A DNA stretch of 52,666 bases from Polaribacter sp. GTDB taxonomy: Bacteria; Bacteroidota; Bacteroidia; Flavobacteriales; Flavobacteriaceae. Shown here in pieces: positions 1 to 9,227 of this stretch. Each line of letters opens with the position of its first letter. Position 1 is the stretch's first letter. The stretch is taken from positions 1 to 52,666 of the forward strand of contig JAQXEU010000021.1 of the NCBI GenBank assembly GCA_029250685.1. Reading direction: 5' to 3'. A program made the position numbers and the translations under genes. The notes beneath the pieces were generated by a model, which saw only the letters and a list, made by a program, of their open reading frames with translations, was not told where the DNA came from and ran no database searches.

Positions 1-1781
1 ATTTTTGTGTTTCCTTTTCCTTGTTCTGTTAGTTTAAATGCATCGTATGCAATTGAGATTCCGCCATTATCTGCTGTGTTTTCTCCAACGGTTAATTCCC
101 CTTTTAAATGTTGATTATCTAACACTGTAAACGAACTATAACGATCAATCATTTGTTGTGTTTTTGCTTTAAATTTTGTGTAATCATCTTCTGTCCACCA
201 GTTTTTCACATTTCCATCTTTGTCATATTGTGCTCCTTGATCATCAAAAGCATGTGTTAATTCGTGTCCAATTACCATTCCGATTCCTCCATAATTTATA
301 GCATCATCTGCAGTTACATCAAAATACGGAAATTGCAATATCCCAGCAGGAAAAACGATTTCATTTAAAGGTGGATTATAATACGCAGTTACAGTTGATG
401 GCGTTGTTCCCCAACGATCTTTGTTTGGCGCTTTATTTAATTGATCTGCTTGATATTGATATTGATTTCTATACAAAGCAACTACGTTTTCAAAGTATTT
501 CCCTTTTTCCATAGTTACATTATACGCTCTCCAAACATCAGGGTAACCAATCTTTTTTGTGATTGTATATAATTTTTCTTTGGCTTGTTTTTTAGTAACA
601 TCACTCATCCAATCAAGATTGTTTATTCTAACTTCAAAAGCTTTTTGCAAATTATTTACTAAGTCTAAAACTCTCTTTTTAGCTTCTTCATTAAAATATC
701 TTTTCACATATAATTGTCCAAGAGCAAAACCTAATTGTCTATCAACTTTTTGAACCATTATTTGCGCACGTGATCTTTGCGTAGACTGTCCGTATAAAAC
801 TTTTGCATATTCAAAGTTTGCATCTTCAAAAGGTTTGCTTAAAATATCTGCATACGTTGATAAAGTTCCTGCTTTTAAATACGTTTTCCAATCAGAAATT
901 GAAACTGAAGTCAACATTTTATTTAAGGTAGCATAATACGCTGGTTGTTTAACATCAACTTGATCCGCTTTTAGATTTAATTGATTTAATAATTTTGTCC
1001 AACCAATATTTTTGTGATTTTTATTGATTGTTGCAACTGCCATTTTGTTATAATTGGCTTTTACATTTCTTCGTTCAACTCTGTTTTTATGTGATGTTGC
1101 TAATTGCTTTTCAATATTATAAACTGTTGCAGCACTTTTTGCTGGATTTTTATCTTTAGACAATGTGAATAATGTTGTTAAATACTTTTTATAAGCATCT
1201 TGAATGGCTTTTGTTCCGTCATCAGTTCTAAAATAATAATCTTTGTCAGGGAGACCTGTTCCGGCTTGACTAAAGTGCAAAATATTTACGGTGCTGTTTT
1301 CATTATCTGGAGAAACACTTAAACCGATAATTGAATAATTACCATTTGTAAGTTGATCCGTGACAAAGCTCATTAAAGAAGCAGCATTACTGATTGCATC
1401 AATCTTGTTTAAAATAGGTTGTATTGGTTCAAAACCACGATTGTTAATCGTTTCAACATCCATTCCTGAACTATAAAAGTCACCCACTTTTTGTTCGATA
1501 CTTCCTTTCTTTTGATCGGTTGTAGATACTTCCGTTAAAATGTTTTCTAATAATTTTTTCTGTGGAATGTTTAAAAAACTATACGAACCAACACCTACTT
1601 GATCATCTGCAATTACAGCTTTATCTAGCCACACTTTATTTACATGCTCAAAGAAATTATCACCTGGTTTTATGGATTCTGTAACTCCATCAAAATCTAT
1701 TTTTGCATTTGTTGATTTGTTTTCAGTATTACAAGAAGCAAATACTAAAAGCGCTAACGATAAATAAAATGTTTTTTTCAT
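1..1781 (-). CDS. M13 family zinc metallopeptidase (neprilysin/PepO-like), C-terminus cut by window edge
   Basis: This is a secreted endopeptidase that probably hydrolyses oligopeptides outside the cytoplasm. The first 593 codons are present and the frame runs off the left window edge; family members are about 670-690 residues, so most of the protein is here. The N-terminus is a lipoprotein signal (MKKTFYLSLALLVFASCN, with Cys17 as the likely lipidated residue). The zinc motif HELTH lies at residues 506-510, followed by the family's second motif GENTADNGG near residue 562, which supplies the third metal ligand. The frame is open with no lesion. A TATATTTG -7 box lies at 1806-1813, 24 nt before the ATG. 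It is transcribed away from the cold-shock gene's terminator, as its own unit. Confidence 0.93.
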   Translation of the reverse strand, partial: MKKTFYLSLALLVFASCNTENKSTNAKIDFDGVTESIKPGDNFFEHVNKVWLDKAVIADDQVGVGSYSFLNIPQKKLLENILTEVSTTDQKKGSIEQKVGDFYSSGMDVETINNRGFEPIQPILNKIDAISNAASLMSFVTDQLTNGNYSIIGLSVSPDNENSTVNILHFSQAGTGLPDKDYYFRTDDGTKAIQDAYKKYLTTLFTLSKDKNPAKSAATVYNIEKQLATSHKNRVERRNVKANYNKMAVATINKNHKNIGWTKLLNQLNLKADQVDVKQPAYYATLNKMLTSVSISDWKTYLKAGTLSTYADILSKPFEDANFEYAKVLYGQSTQRSRAQIMVQKVDRQLGFALGQLYVKRYFNEEAKKRVLDLVNNLQKAFEVRINNLDWMSDVTKKQAKEKLYTITKKIGYPDVWRAYNVTMEKGKYFENVVALYRNQYQYQADQLNKAPNKDRWGTTPSTVTAYYNPPLNEIVFPAGILQFPYFDVTADDAINYGGIGMVIGHELTHAFDDQGAQYDKDGNVKNWWTEDDYTKFKAKTQQMIDRYSSFTVLDNQHLKGELTVGENTADNGGISIAYDAFKLTEQGKGNTK

Positions 1782-1805
1782 AAGTTAAATCTAAGTTGTT
1801 TGACA

Positions 1806-1813
1806 CAAATATA
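1806..1813 (-). promoter_or_regulatory. -7 promoter box of the M13 peptidase gene
   Basis: TATATTTG on the minus strand matches the Bacteroidota -7 consensus TAnnTTTG and lies 24 nt upstream of the ATG at 1781. No clear -33 TTTG is seen. Confidence 0.5.
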
Positions 1814-1867
1814 AGGAAATATATAATCGTATAGCAAGCACTATAAAAGTATGGTTTAGAGCAAAAA

Positions 1868-1894
1868 AAAAGCAACTTTTTAAAAGTTGCTTTT
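1868..1894 (-). terminator. Rho-independent terminator after the cold-shock-domain gene
   Basis: The arms AAAGCAACTT and AAGTTGCTTT form a stem with a short AT loop. On the minus strand the stem is followed by a run of T. It lies 24 nt past the stop codon at 1918. Confidence 0.8.
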
Positions 1895-1917
1895 ATATAT
1901 TTTGAAAAGTATAATTG

Positions 1918-2370
1918 TTATTTTAATTTAACCTTTACTGCATTCATACCTTTTAAACCTCTTTCAAGTTCAAAAGTTACTTTATCATTTTCTGCAATTT
2001 CATCAATTAAACCACTAACGTGTGTGAAATATTTTTCTTGATTGTCAGTATCTAAAATAAATCCATACCCTTTAGATGAATCGAAAAATGAAACCTTTCC
2101 ATTTCTAATCGGATCTTCTGCTTCACCTTCTTCTTTCTTAGGAATTCCTAAAATAATATCTTCTAATTCTACTTCAACTTTTAAGTCCGGATCTGGTGGA
2201 GTGTCTGTTAAATTTCCATTATGGTCTACATAAGCAAATTCAATTCCTGCCTTTCCATTTTCTTTAGCATCTGCCTTACGAGCTTCCATTTTCTTTCTCT
2301 TATCTTCACGTTTCTTTAAACGTTTCTTTTCTTTTTCACTCTTATTGTAAGTCTGTTGCGATTTAGCCAT
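1918..2370 (-). CDS. Cold-shock-domain RNA-binding protein with basic N-terminal extension
   Basis: A 150-residue single-stranded nucleic-acid binder. The C-terminal third (about residues 88-150) is a cold shock domain: GKVSFFDSSKGYGFI carries the RNP1-like KGYGFI, and YFTHVSGL carries the RNP2-like element. The N-terminal 35 residues are very rich in Lys and Arg (MAKSQQTYNKSEKEKKRLKK) and probably form a charged helix. This layout is common in flavobacterial CSD proteins, which are longer than the classical 65-70 residue CspA. A TATCTTTG -7 box at 2410-2417 gives a leader of about 35 nt. It is monocistronic, with its own terminator. Cold induction is an inference from the family and is not shown by the sequence. 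Confidence 0.9.
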   Translation of the reverse strand: MAKSQQTYNKSEKEKKRLKKREDKRKKMEARKADAKENGKAGIEFAYVDHNGNLTDTPPDPDLKVEVELEDIILGIPKKEEGEAEDPIRNGKVSFFDSSKGYGFILDTDNQEKYFTHVSGLIDEIAENDKVTFELERGLKGMNAVKVKLK

Positions 2371-2409
2371 TCGAAATATAAATTGTTTATTAGGTTCTAA
2401 TTATTTTAC

Positions 2410-2417
2410 AAAGATAT
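2410..2417 (-). promoter_or_regulatory. -7 promoter box of the cold-shock-domain gene
   Basis: TATCTTTG on the minus strand fits TAnnTTTG. It lies about 40 nt upstream of the ATG at 2370. Confidence 0.5.
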
Positions 2418-2495
2418 CTTTTTTACAGGAATTTATGAAAAATTCAAGCAATTTACTTTAAGATCCATTTTTACCTGAATAATTTACCTATGCTT

Positions 2496-5489
2496 TTATA
2501 ATTTTTGTTTTAATTGATTCAACTGAATTGTTAATTCTTTAAATCTGTTTTCTGCATCTTGCCCAGGAATTTGATCTGCGCTATTATACATGTTTGATAG
2601 GAACGAAATTTGAGCAACCAACATTTGCTGAGGATAAACTACAGAATCGTTTTTTAATTCCTTTAAAACATTGTTTATTTTATCTAAGCGCGCTGATTTC
2701 TTTCCTTTTAAAGACTTTGCTTCTTTCTCTAGTTTTGCTTGAAATTTCCTAGCTTCAGACAATAAGTCCATTACTTTTTGTTGTTTTGCAATCTGACTTA
2801 CAATATCTGCTTTTGTAACTCCTTCTTTAACAACTCTCGGGTCCATTTTGATTTCAAACGATTGTTCAATAGACTTTCCATTTACTGTTAATTTCGCTGT
2901 ATACATTCCTGGAGCAACCATTGGGCCGCCTCTAAAACTTCTATTCTTGTTTGATGACCAAGCTCCTTTTTGTTGTAAGTTCCAGTTAAAACGATTAATA
3001 CCTGCCTTGGTTTCTAACCTTCTATCAACATAAATAAAAGTCTGACTTAAGTTCATGTTTTCTACAACTGTAGTTTTATTAATTAAATTTTTATCACTTA
3101 CAATGGATGCAACCAATCTTTTATTTACATCTAAAATCTCTAATTTAATTGGTGATTTATTTCCTTTAGGAATAAAATAATCAATAATTACACTAGTTCC
3201 TGGATATTGAACAATACCTTCAGTTCTATAACCTCTAGAACGATATCGTATCGTTGCATCTGGTTTAAATAAATAAGGTGAAGCATTTAAACTATTGATT
3301 TCTTTTTGTCTTAATGACGTAATATTATCTAAAATCCAAAAAGCGCGTCCCATAGTACTTAATATTAAGTCTCCTCTAAAGATTTTAATATCTGTAATTG
3401 GTGTAACTGGTAAATTCTGTTGAAACTTGTCCCATGATTTTCCATCATTAAAAGAAACAAACATTCCAAATTCAGTTCCAGCATACAATAAACCTGCTCT
3501 TACTGGATCTTCTCGTAATACTTTTGCTGTAAAATCAGACGGAATTCCTGTTGTTATCAATTCCCAGGTTCTACCATAATTACTCGTTTTATAAAAATAT
3601 GGTTTTTCGTCACCAATTAAATGCCTGTCAACTGCGATATAAGCTTTTGCAGGATTAAAGTTAGATGTTGCAATAGATTCTACTCTTCCTCCTTTAGGTA
3701 ATTTTTTTGGTGTAACATTCTTCCAAGATTTTCCACCGTTTCTAGTGACAGAGACAATGCCATCATTAGAACCTGTCCAAATTAAACCTTCTTTTATAGA
3801 TGATTCTCTAATTGAATACAGGGTGCTATAATATTCTTCTCCTGTAATGTCTCTTGTGATTGGTCCACCAGAAATTACTTGTTTGTCTTTTTCAAATGCA
3901 GTTAAATCTGGAGAAATAGTTTCCCAAATTTTTCCATCAGTCATTGTTTTATGAATATACTGAGATCCGTGATATACTACATTTGGATTGTGTGGAGAAA
4001 CATGAATCGGTGCAACACGTTGAAAACGATATTTTAAATCTTTTGGATTGTGTCCATAAATATATGAAGCTCCAACAGTATACTTTTTTTCTGTTCCTGT
4101 TAATTTATTAAAAACTCCAAAATTTCCTTTACAATTTGCATAAACTATGTTATGATTTCCAGGTTTAGGAACTACAGGTCCAGTTTCACAACCACCAACA
4201 CTTATTCCCCATCCTCTTCTAGAAATTACGGTTGCCGAAGGTGGTGAACTTGGTATTGCAACAGTAGAATTATCTTGTTGGCCTGCATATAACCAATACG
4301 GATATTGATCATCTACTTCTACTTGGTACAATTCTGCTGTAGGTTGATTAAATTGTGTTGACCACGTTTTTCCTCCGTTATGAGTAACATTTGCGCCACC
4401 ATCATTTGCTTGAATTAATAAATTTGGATTGTTTGGGTTGATCCAAATATCATGATTATCTCCATGTGGAACAGACATTCTTCTCCAACTTTTCCCACCA
4501 TCCATTGATTTTAACAACGGATTTGCATTTGAATATATAATGTTTGGATCTGTTGGATCTAATTCAATATTAGTATAGTAAAAAGGTCTGTTCACCAAAC
4601 CTCTATTGTTAGAAACCTGTACAAAAGACTTTCCTTGATTTACTGATTTGTATAAACCACCTTCATCGCCTGGAGCTTCAATAACTGCATATAAAATACT
4701 AGAATCAACTGAAGAAACTGCTAAATCAATTTTTCCAATTAAGTTTTTTGGCAAACCATTTTCTAGTTTTGTCCAATCTTTTCCTCCGTTTATAGATTTA
4801 TAAATTCCACCTTCATCATTTGTTCCACCAGAAATAATTGTCCAAGGTTTACGTTGTCCTTTCCAAGCTGCAGCATATACAATATCAGGATTGCTTGGTA
4901 ATAATTCTAAATCAGCAAAACCAACAGCATCAGAAATAAATAACATTCTTTCCCAGTTTTTTCCGCCGTCAATTGTTTTGTAAATTCCTCTTTCATTATT
5001 GTTTTTAAACGCATTACCAATGGCGGCAACCCAAACAATATTATGATTTGTAGGGTCAATTTCAACTGCGCCAATTTGACCAGCATCTCTTAAGCCAATA
5101 TGTTCCCAAGTTTTACCAGCATTTATCGATTTATAAACTCCTTTACCAGAAATGACATTACTTCTTAATCCGTCAGAACCCGTTCCAACATATACAATAT
5201 TTGGATCGTTAACTGCAACTTCAATTGCTCCTATAGATGGTGTTGCAAAGAATCCGTCAGAAACATTATTCCAAGTAGTTCCGTAATCATCAGATTTCCA
5301 AACTCCTCCACCAGTTGCTCCTAAATAAAAAGTTCCTGGTAACATTGGTGTTCCTGTTACAGCTGTAACTCTTCCGCCTCTTTCTGGACCAACAGTTCTG
5401 TATTTTAAAGCGCTAAAGTCTTGTGCTAAAATTGAGTTTGAAATAAATAGTAATACTACTAATCGTGTTGAAAAATAAAATGATTTCAT
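2496..5489 (-). CDS. Secreted BNR/VPS10-like beta-propeller protein (sortilin-type repeats)
   Basis: A 997-residue exported protein with a Sec signal peptide (residues 1-22, ending SILAQ). The body is built of many BNR/sortilin-type repeats with the recurring pattern of GG-Y-S-x-D-G-G-x-x-W, for example GGVWKSDDYGTTWNNVSDG near residue 60 and GGKSWRRM and GGKTWSTQ further on. These form a large beta-propeller as in the VPS10 fold. The last 250 residues contain an immunoglobulin-like region and a Lys-rich helical tail. Databases often label this family 'glycosyl hydrolase', but I see no catalytic motif. It is more safely described as a surface or periplasmic binding protein of unknown ligand. 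A TAACTTTG box at 5522-5529 lies 32 nt before the ATG. Confidence 0.85.
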   Translation of the reverse strand: MKSFYFSTRLVVLLFISNSILAQDFSALKYRTVGPERGGRVTAVTGTPMLPGTFYLGATGGGVWKSDDYGTTWNNVSDGFFATPSIGAIEVAVNDPNIVYVGTGSDGLRSNVISGKGVYKSINAGKTWEHIGLRDAGQIGAVEIDPTNHNIVWVAAIGNAFKNNNERGIYKTIDGGKNWERMLFISDAVGFADLELLPSNPDIVYAAAWKGQRKPWTIISGGTNDEGGIYKSINGGKDWTKLENGLPKNLIGKIDLAVSSVDSSILYAVIEAPGDEGGLYKSVNQGKSFVQVSNNRGLVNRPFYYTNIELDPTDPNIIYSNANPLLKSMDGGKSWRRMSVPHGDNHDIWINPNNPNLLIQANDGGANVTHNGGKTWSTQFNQPTAELYQVEVDDQYPYWLYAGQQDNSTVAIPSSPPSATVISRRGWGISVGGCETGPVVPKPGNHNIVYANCKGNFGVFNKLTGTEKKYTVGASYIYGHNPKDLKYRFQRVAPIHVSPHNPNVVYHGSQYIHKTMTDGKIWETISPDLTAFEKDKQVISGGPITRDITGEEYYSTLYSIRESSIKEGLIWTGSNDGIVSVTRNGGKSWKNVTPKKLPKGGRVESIATSNFNPAKAYIAVDRHLIGDEKPYFYKTSNYGRTWELITTGIPSDFTAKVLREDPVRAGLLYAGTEFGMFVSFNDGKSWDKFQQNLPVTPITDIKIFRGDLILSTMGRAFWILDNITSLRQKEINSLNASPYLFKPDATIRYRSRGYRTEGIVQYPGTSVIIDYFIPKGNKSPIKLEILDVNKRLVASIVSDKNLINKTTVVENMNLSQTFIYVDRRLETKAGINRFNWNLQQKGAWSSNKNRSFRGGPMVAPGMYTAKLTVNGKSIEQSFEIKMDPRVVKEGVTKADIVSQIAKQQKVMDLLSEARKFQAKLEKEAKSLKGKKSARLDKINNVLKELKNDSVVYPQQMLVAQISFLSNMYNSADQIPGQDAENRFKELTIQLNQLKQKL

Positions 5490-5521
5490 ATGTAAGTTTA
5501 AGTTGATTAAAGTTTGCTCTC

Positions 5522-5529
5522 CAAAGTTA
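5522..5529 (-). promoter_or_regulatory. -7 promoter box of the BNR propeller gene
   Basis: TAACTTTG on the minus strand matches TAnnTTTG. It lies 32 nt before the ATG at 5489 and just upstream of the stop codon of the preceding minus-strand gene. Confidence 0.5.
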
Positions 5530-5538
5530 ATTAAAAAA

Positions 5539-5802
5539 TTAAATACTCATTATTAATTTTTCTATCCATTTATTTAATTCTTTATCAGTTGGATTTCGTA
5601 GCTTTTTGTTGCCAATTGTTATTGTTGGAAAATTTAGTTTTCTATTTTCATAAAGGTTTCGTAGTTCTTCAGCATATTCATTATTGATACGAACCTCTAA
5701 AAACTGGTGCTTTATTCCTTTGATATTCAAGAAATCTTGATAATATTTTGTTTTATGACAATCTTGAGCGCCATATAATTTCACAGTCGAAATTTTACTC
5801 AT
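5539..5802 (-). CDS. Small glutaredoxin-like protein
   Basis: An 87-residue cytoplasmic protein with a thioredoxin/glutaredoxin fold. The N-terminal strand KLYGAQDCHKT places a single Cys at residue 15 in a CxxT active-site position, where dithiol glutaredoxins have CxxC. The segment FPTITIGNKKL supplies the expected cis-proline (FPT) and the following strand. It could be a monothiol glutaredoxin or a degenerate relative without redox activity. Its ATG shares one base with the stop codon of the upstream aminotransferase gene (TAATG), so the two are translationally coupled. No partner protein can be named from the sequence. Confidence 0.7.
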   Translation of the reverse strand: MSKISTVKLYGAQDCHKTKYYQDFLNIKGIKHQFLEVRINNEYAEELRNLYENRKLNFPTITIGNKKLRNPTDKELNKWIEKLIMSI

Positions 5803-6644
5803 TATTTTAATTCTAAATATGCTTGTTGAAGCAACTTTGTAATTGTTCCTATCTCATCATTTTTATTAAAGAAATGATTGTTGATTTGTTTTATAGATGC
5901 AATTTGAGTTGATGTCCCTGTTAAAAAAGCTTCATCATAGTTTTCTAAATCAGAAAATTTCACTCCTTCTTCAATTACTTTTAAATTTAACGTATTACAT
6001 AAATCAATAACAATTTGTCTTGTAATTCCGTTTAAAATATACTCATTTGCAGGATAAGTAAATACTGTATTATCCTTGATAAAAAACACATTACAATGAG
6101 AAGCTTCTGTGATAATTCCGTCTCTTACAAACAACGTTTCAAAACAGTTTTGATTCATAGCTAATTCATTTGCCATTACATTTCCTAGCAAAGAAGTCAT
6201 TTTTATGTCGCACTTTTCCCAACGATAATCATTTGTAGTTACAACGGAAGCGTTGATTAAATTAATACCTGGCAACTTTTTAGGAACCGCATACATCATT
6301 ACAGTTGGTGAAACGTTTTTAGGATATGAATGCGTTCTTGGCGCAGTTCCTCTTGTAATTTGAATGTATAACAAACAATCTTGAGTGACTAAATCAGAAG
6401 CAATTAATAATGTCTCAATTTCTGATGATAGTGTTTCTACATTAAAATCAATATTGATTTTATCTAAACAAAACTTCAGTCGTTTTAAATGTGCATCACC
6501 ATAAAAAAACCGCCCGTTAATCTGAACCATAACTTCATAAATTCCATCTCCAAATAAAAAACCTCTATCAAACACAGATATTTTTGCAGATTGGGCATCT
6601 ATAATTTCACCATTTAAGTATACTTTTTCAGGATATTGATTCAT
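5802..6644 (-). CDS. PLP-dependent class IV aminotransferase (D-alanine transaminase-like)
   Basis: A 280-residue fold-type IV PLP enzyme of the D-amino acid / branched-chain aminotransferase / aminodeoxychorismate lyase superfamily. The lysine that forms the Schiff base is in CDIKMTSLLGNVMAN, which aligns with IKSLNLLGNVLA of the Bacillus D-amino acid aminotransferase. The catalytic Glu is in IITEASHCNVF. The N-terminal VFDRGFLFGDGIYEV motif and the phosphate-binding TGTSTQIAS near the end are intact. The overall pattern favours a D-amino acid transaminase, which would supply D-Ala or D-Glu for peptidoglycan, but substrate cannot be fixed from sequence. It is followed without a gap by the glutaredoxin-like gene. 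Confidence 0.85.
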   Translation of the reverse strand: MNQYPEKVYLNGEIIDAQSAKISVFDRGFLFGDGIYEVMVQINGRFFYGDAHLKRLKFCLDKINIDFNVETLSSEIETLLIASDLVTQDCLLYIQITRGTAPRTHSYPKNVSPTVMMYAVPKKLPGINLINASVVTTNDYRWEKCDIKMTSLLGNVMANELAMNQNCFETLFVRDGIITEASHCNVFFIKDNTVFTYPANEYILNGITRQIVIDLCNTLNLKVIEEGVKFSDLENYDEAFLTGTSTQIASIKQINNHFFNKNDEIGTITKLLQQAYLELK

Positions 6645-6808
6645 AAGTTATAATTCTATTAAAAGTGTGTGAAAGTTACTTATATAATTCTTTTCAAGAA
6701 AACTTTGCATTATAATATTGTAAGCTTACGTTAAAATTATGATTCTTTTTTTACTTAGAACTTATTTTAATTTAACTTTACTCCAATCAAAACTAAAACT
6801 AATTAACA

Positions 6809-8926
6809 ATGATTCTTAATCACACTAAAAAAGCAGCAATATTCTCTTTGTTGTTCATGTTTGTATTTACTTTAAATAGTACCGCGCAAGACAAATTAAA
6901 ACAAATGCCAGGTTATACACAGTATAAAAAAATGTCGCCACAATTATTTAGTTCTGTTAAAAGAGCACCAACATCTGTAACTTGGGCAAAAGATGGAAAA
7001 ACATTTACGTATGTAGAAAACGGAATGCAACATACCTATGATGTAAGAAAAAAGAAAGTTGTTGCTTCTGAAAAAGCACAAAGAACACAAAGACGTTTCA
7101 ACAGAGGAAACAGACCTGCTCGTGGAAGACAATATGCTTCTCATATTTCTCCTGACAAAAAATTAAAAGTTTTTACAAAAGATAGAAATGTGTACATCAG
7201 TAATTCAGATGGGTCAAATGTACATGCAGTTACCACAAAAGGAAATGATGAAAATCAAATTAAATTCGGAATTGCAACTTGGGTTTATGGAGAAGAATTA
7301 GGTCAAAATACGGCAATGTGGTGGTCGCCAGATTCTAAAAAAGTAGCTTTTTATCGTTTTGAAGAAAAAGATGCGAAGAAATATTACGTGTTGTACAATC
7401 AAACAAAATTACAAGATTCTGTAGAAATTGAAGCCTATCCTAAAGTTGGCGCTAAAAATTTACCTGTAGATTTATTAGTGTACAATTTAGAAACGAAGAA
7501 AACGGTAACCTTAGATGTTAGAAAAGGAAAACCTTATAACGATGGCGCATTAGGAACTTATTTATACGGAATGAAATGGTCTCCAGACGGAACAGAATTG
7601 TTGTATCATTCTACAAACCGTAAGCAAGATATTATGGAATTTAGTGCAGGAAATGCAATAACAGGGAAAACAAGAACTGTTGTTCGAGAAGAATGGTTGC
7701 CAAGTTTCACAAAAAACACACCTGAAATTCATGAATTAAAAGACGGGAAACATTTTATCTGGGCTTCAGAAAGAAATGGTTTTAACAACTATTATGTATA
7801 CAATTATGACGGAACGTTAGTGAATACATTAACGAATCATAATTTTGAGGTTTCAAGAATTGTTAAGGTTGATGAGAAAAAGAAGCAGGTGTATTATTAC
7901 GCTCGTAGTGGAGAAAATCACATGAAAATGCAATTGCATCGTGTAAATTTAAACGGAACGAAAGATGTTCGTTTAACGGATCCAAAATTTAATCATAGTG
8001 CTACTATTTCTCCAGACGGAAAATATTTTATTGATGTTGCACAAACACATAAGATTCCTCCTTTTATGAATTTATTGAATTCTAAAGGGAAGAAAATTTC
8101 TGAAATTGCTAAAAGTGATATGACGAAATTCAAGCAATTAGGTTTTAAAACTACAGAAGTATTTACGTTTACTTCTGCAGATGGAGTAACAGAATTACAC
8201 GGAATGTTGCATTTTCCATCTAACTTTGACTCTAATAAAAAGTATCCTATGCTTTTAGCAAATTATGGAGGTCCTGCAACAAATGCTTTTAGAGAATCAT
8301 TTACCTATCCAAATGGATTAACAGAATATGGATTTTTAGTTGTAAGTATAGATGGTAGAAATGTTCGTGGTAGAGGAAAACGTTTATTAGATAAATTGTA
8401 CGGAAACTTAGGAATTGTAGAAATGGATGATTTCGCAGAAGGGATTAAATCTTTATACAACCGTCCGTATTTTGATAAAAACCGAGTTGGTGTGTATGGA
8501 ACTTCTTATGGAGGTACAACGGCTGCAACAAGTTTATTAAGGTTCCCGGATGTATATCATGCTGCTGTAGCTAATTCTGCGGTTACAGATTGGAGAAATT
8601 ATGACAATGTATACACAGAACGTTATATGAATTTAATTACCAACAACAAAGCTGGTTATGATGCTGGTAGTGTTATGAAATATGCAAAAGACTTAAAAGG
8701 TGAATTGATGATTTTCTTTGGAACGAATGACAACAATGTGCATCCAGCAAATTCATTGCAATTGATTCAAGCTTTACAAAAAGCAGGAAAAAGTTTTGAA
8801 GTACAAATTGGACCAGATAAAGGACATACAAGATTAAATCCAGATCGTATGATGGAATTCTTTATTGAACATTTAGTATTAAACCAAAAAGGATATATCA
8901 ACTTAAACCCTTCTATGAAAAACTAA
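6809..8926 (+). CDS. S9B family dipeptidyl peptidase IV-like serine peptidase
   Basis: A 705-residue exported prolyl-type dipeptidyl peptidase that removes N-terminal Xaa-Pro-like dipeptides in the periplasm or at the surface. It has a Sec signal peptide (residues 1-27, ending NSTAQ). An eight-bladed DPP-IV propeller follows (about 50-450; repeats such as SPDGKYF and WSPDGTELL), with the propeller Glu motif near WVYGEELGQ. The C-terminal alpha/beta-hydrolase domain (about 465-700) carries the nucleophile Ser566 in GTSYGG, Asp641 in GTNDNN and His673 in GHTR. The catalytic triad is complete and the length is normal. A TAACTTTA box at 6773-6780 is a possible promoter. It ends at a strong terminator. 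Confidence 0.94.
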   Translation: MILNHTKKAAIFSLLFMFVFTLNSTAQDKLKQMPGYTQYKKMSPQLFSSVKRAPTSVTWAKDGKTFTYVENGMQHTYDVRKKKVVASEKAQRTQRRFNRGNRPARGRQYASHISPDKKLKVFTKDRNVYISNSDGSNVHAVTTKGNDENQIKFGIATWVYGEELGQNTAMWWSPDSKKVAFYRFEEKDAKKYYVLYNQTKLQDSVEIEAYPKVGAKNLPVDLLVYNLETKKTVTLDVRKGKPYNDGALGTYLYGMKWSPDGTELLYHSTNRKQDIMEFSAGNAITGKTRTVVREEWLPSFTKNTPEIHELKDGKHFIWASERNGFNNYYVYNYDGTLVNTLTNHNFEVSRIVKVDEKKKQVYYYARSGENHMKMQLHRVNLNGTKDVRLTDPKFNHSATISPDGKYFIDVAQTHKIPPFMNLLNSKGKKISEIAKSDMTKFKQLGFKTTEVFTFTSADGVTELHGMLHFPSNFDSNKKYPMLLANYGGPATNAFRESFTYPNGLTEYGFLVVSIDGRNVRGRGKRLLDKLYGNLGIVEMDDFAEGIKSLYNRPYFDKNRVGVYGTSYGGTTAATSLLRFPDVYHAAVANSAVTDWRNYDNVYTERYMNLITNNKAGYDAGSVMKYAKDLKGELMIFFGTNDNNVHPANSLQLIQALQKAGKSFEVQIGPDKGHTRLNPDRMMEFFIEHLVLNQKGYINLNPSMKN

Positions 8927-8945
8927 AGGATTTAATAATAAAACT

Positions 8946-8977
8946 AAAAGCTCCTAATTTCTTAGGAGCTTTTTTTT
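8946..8977 (+). terminator. Rho-independent terminator after the DPP-IV gene
   Basis: The arms AGCTCCTAA (8949-8957) and TTAGGAGCT (8962-8970) pair perfectly around TTTC and are followed by seven T. It lies 20 nt after the stop codon. Confidence 0.92.
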
Positions 8978-8983
8978 ATGTTT

Positions 8984-9172
8984 TTAATTCGGAAATAACG
9001 TTTTATCCAGTCCTGGTACAATTCGCAATGCATTTTTATAATACACTTTCTTTAGCACATTGTCTGGTAAATCAAGTCCATACATTGGCCAGAATGCGTG
9101 GTATTTTTTATGATACGGAAAGTATTCATCATCACTTTCTAATACTCTAAAATACGTTGGAAACTCTTCTGG
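8984..9172 (-). pseudogene. C-terminal remnant of an amidohydrolase-family gene
   Basis: The minus strand is open for 62 codons to a TAA at 8984-8986 and reads PEEFPTYFRVLESDDEYFP..., then MYGLDLPDNVLKKVYYKN and ALRIVPGLDK. This is the C-terminal helix pattern of TIM-barrel amidohydrolases (Amidohydro_2 type: a YFRxLExxDEYF segment, then GLxLPDxVLxKVYYxNAxRI). It is preceded in frame by a stop at 9173-9175, and the other ~300 residues with all metal ligands are absent. No start codon or promoter is visible. It sits between the DPP-IV terminator and the sulfite operon and is best read as a deletion remnant. Confidence 0.7.
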
Positions 9173-9227
9173 TTAGTTCAGAACCAGGAGCTTACACCGC
9201 ATTTTATTTAGTTTTTAAAAACTAATA

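Noticed and set aside
2042..2233. Open frames antisense to the cold-shock and other large genes
   Set aside because: They are short, low in protein-like composition, lack promoters and lie wholly inside well-supported genes.
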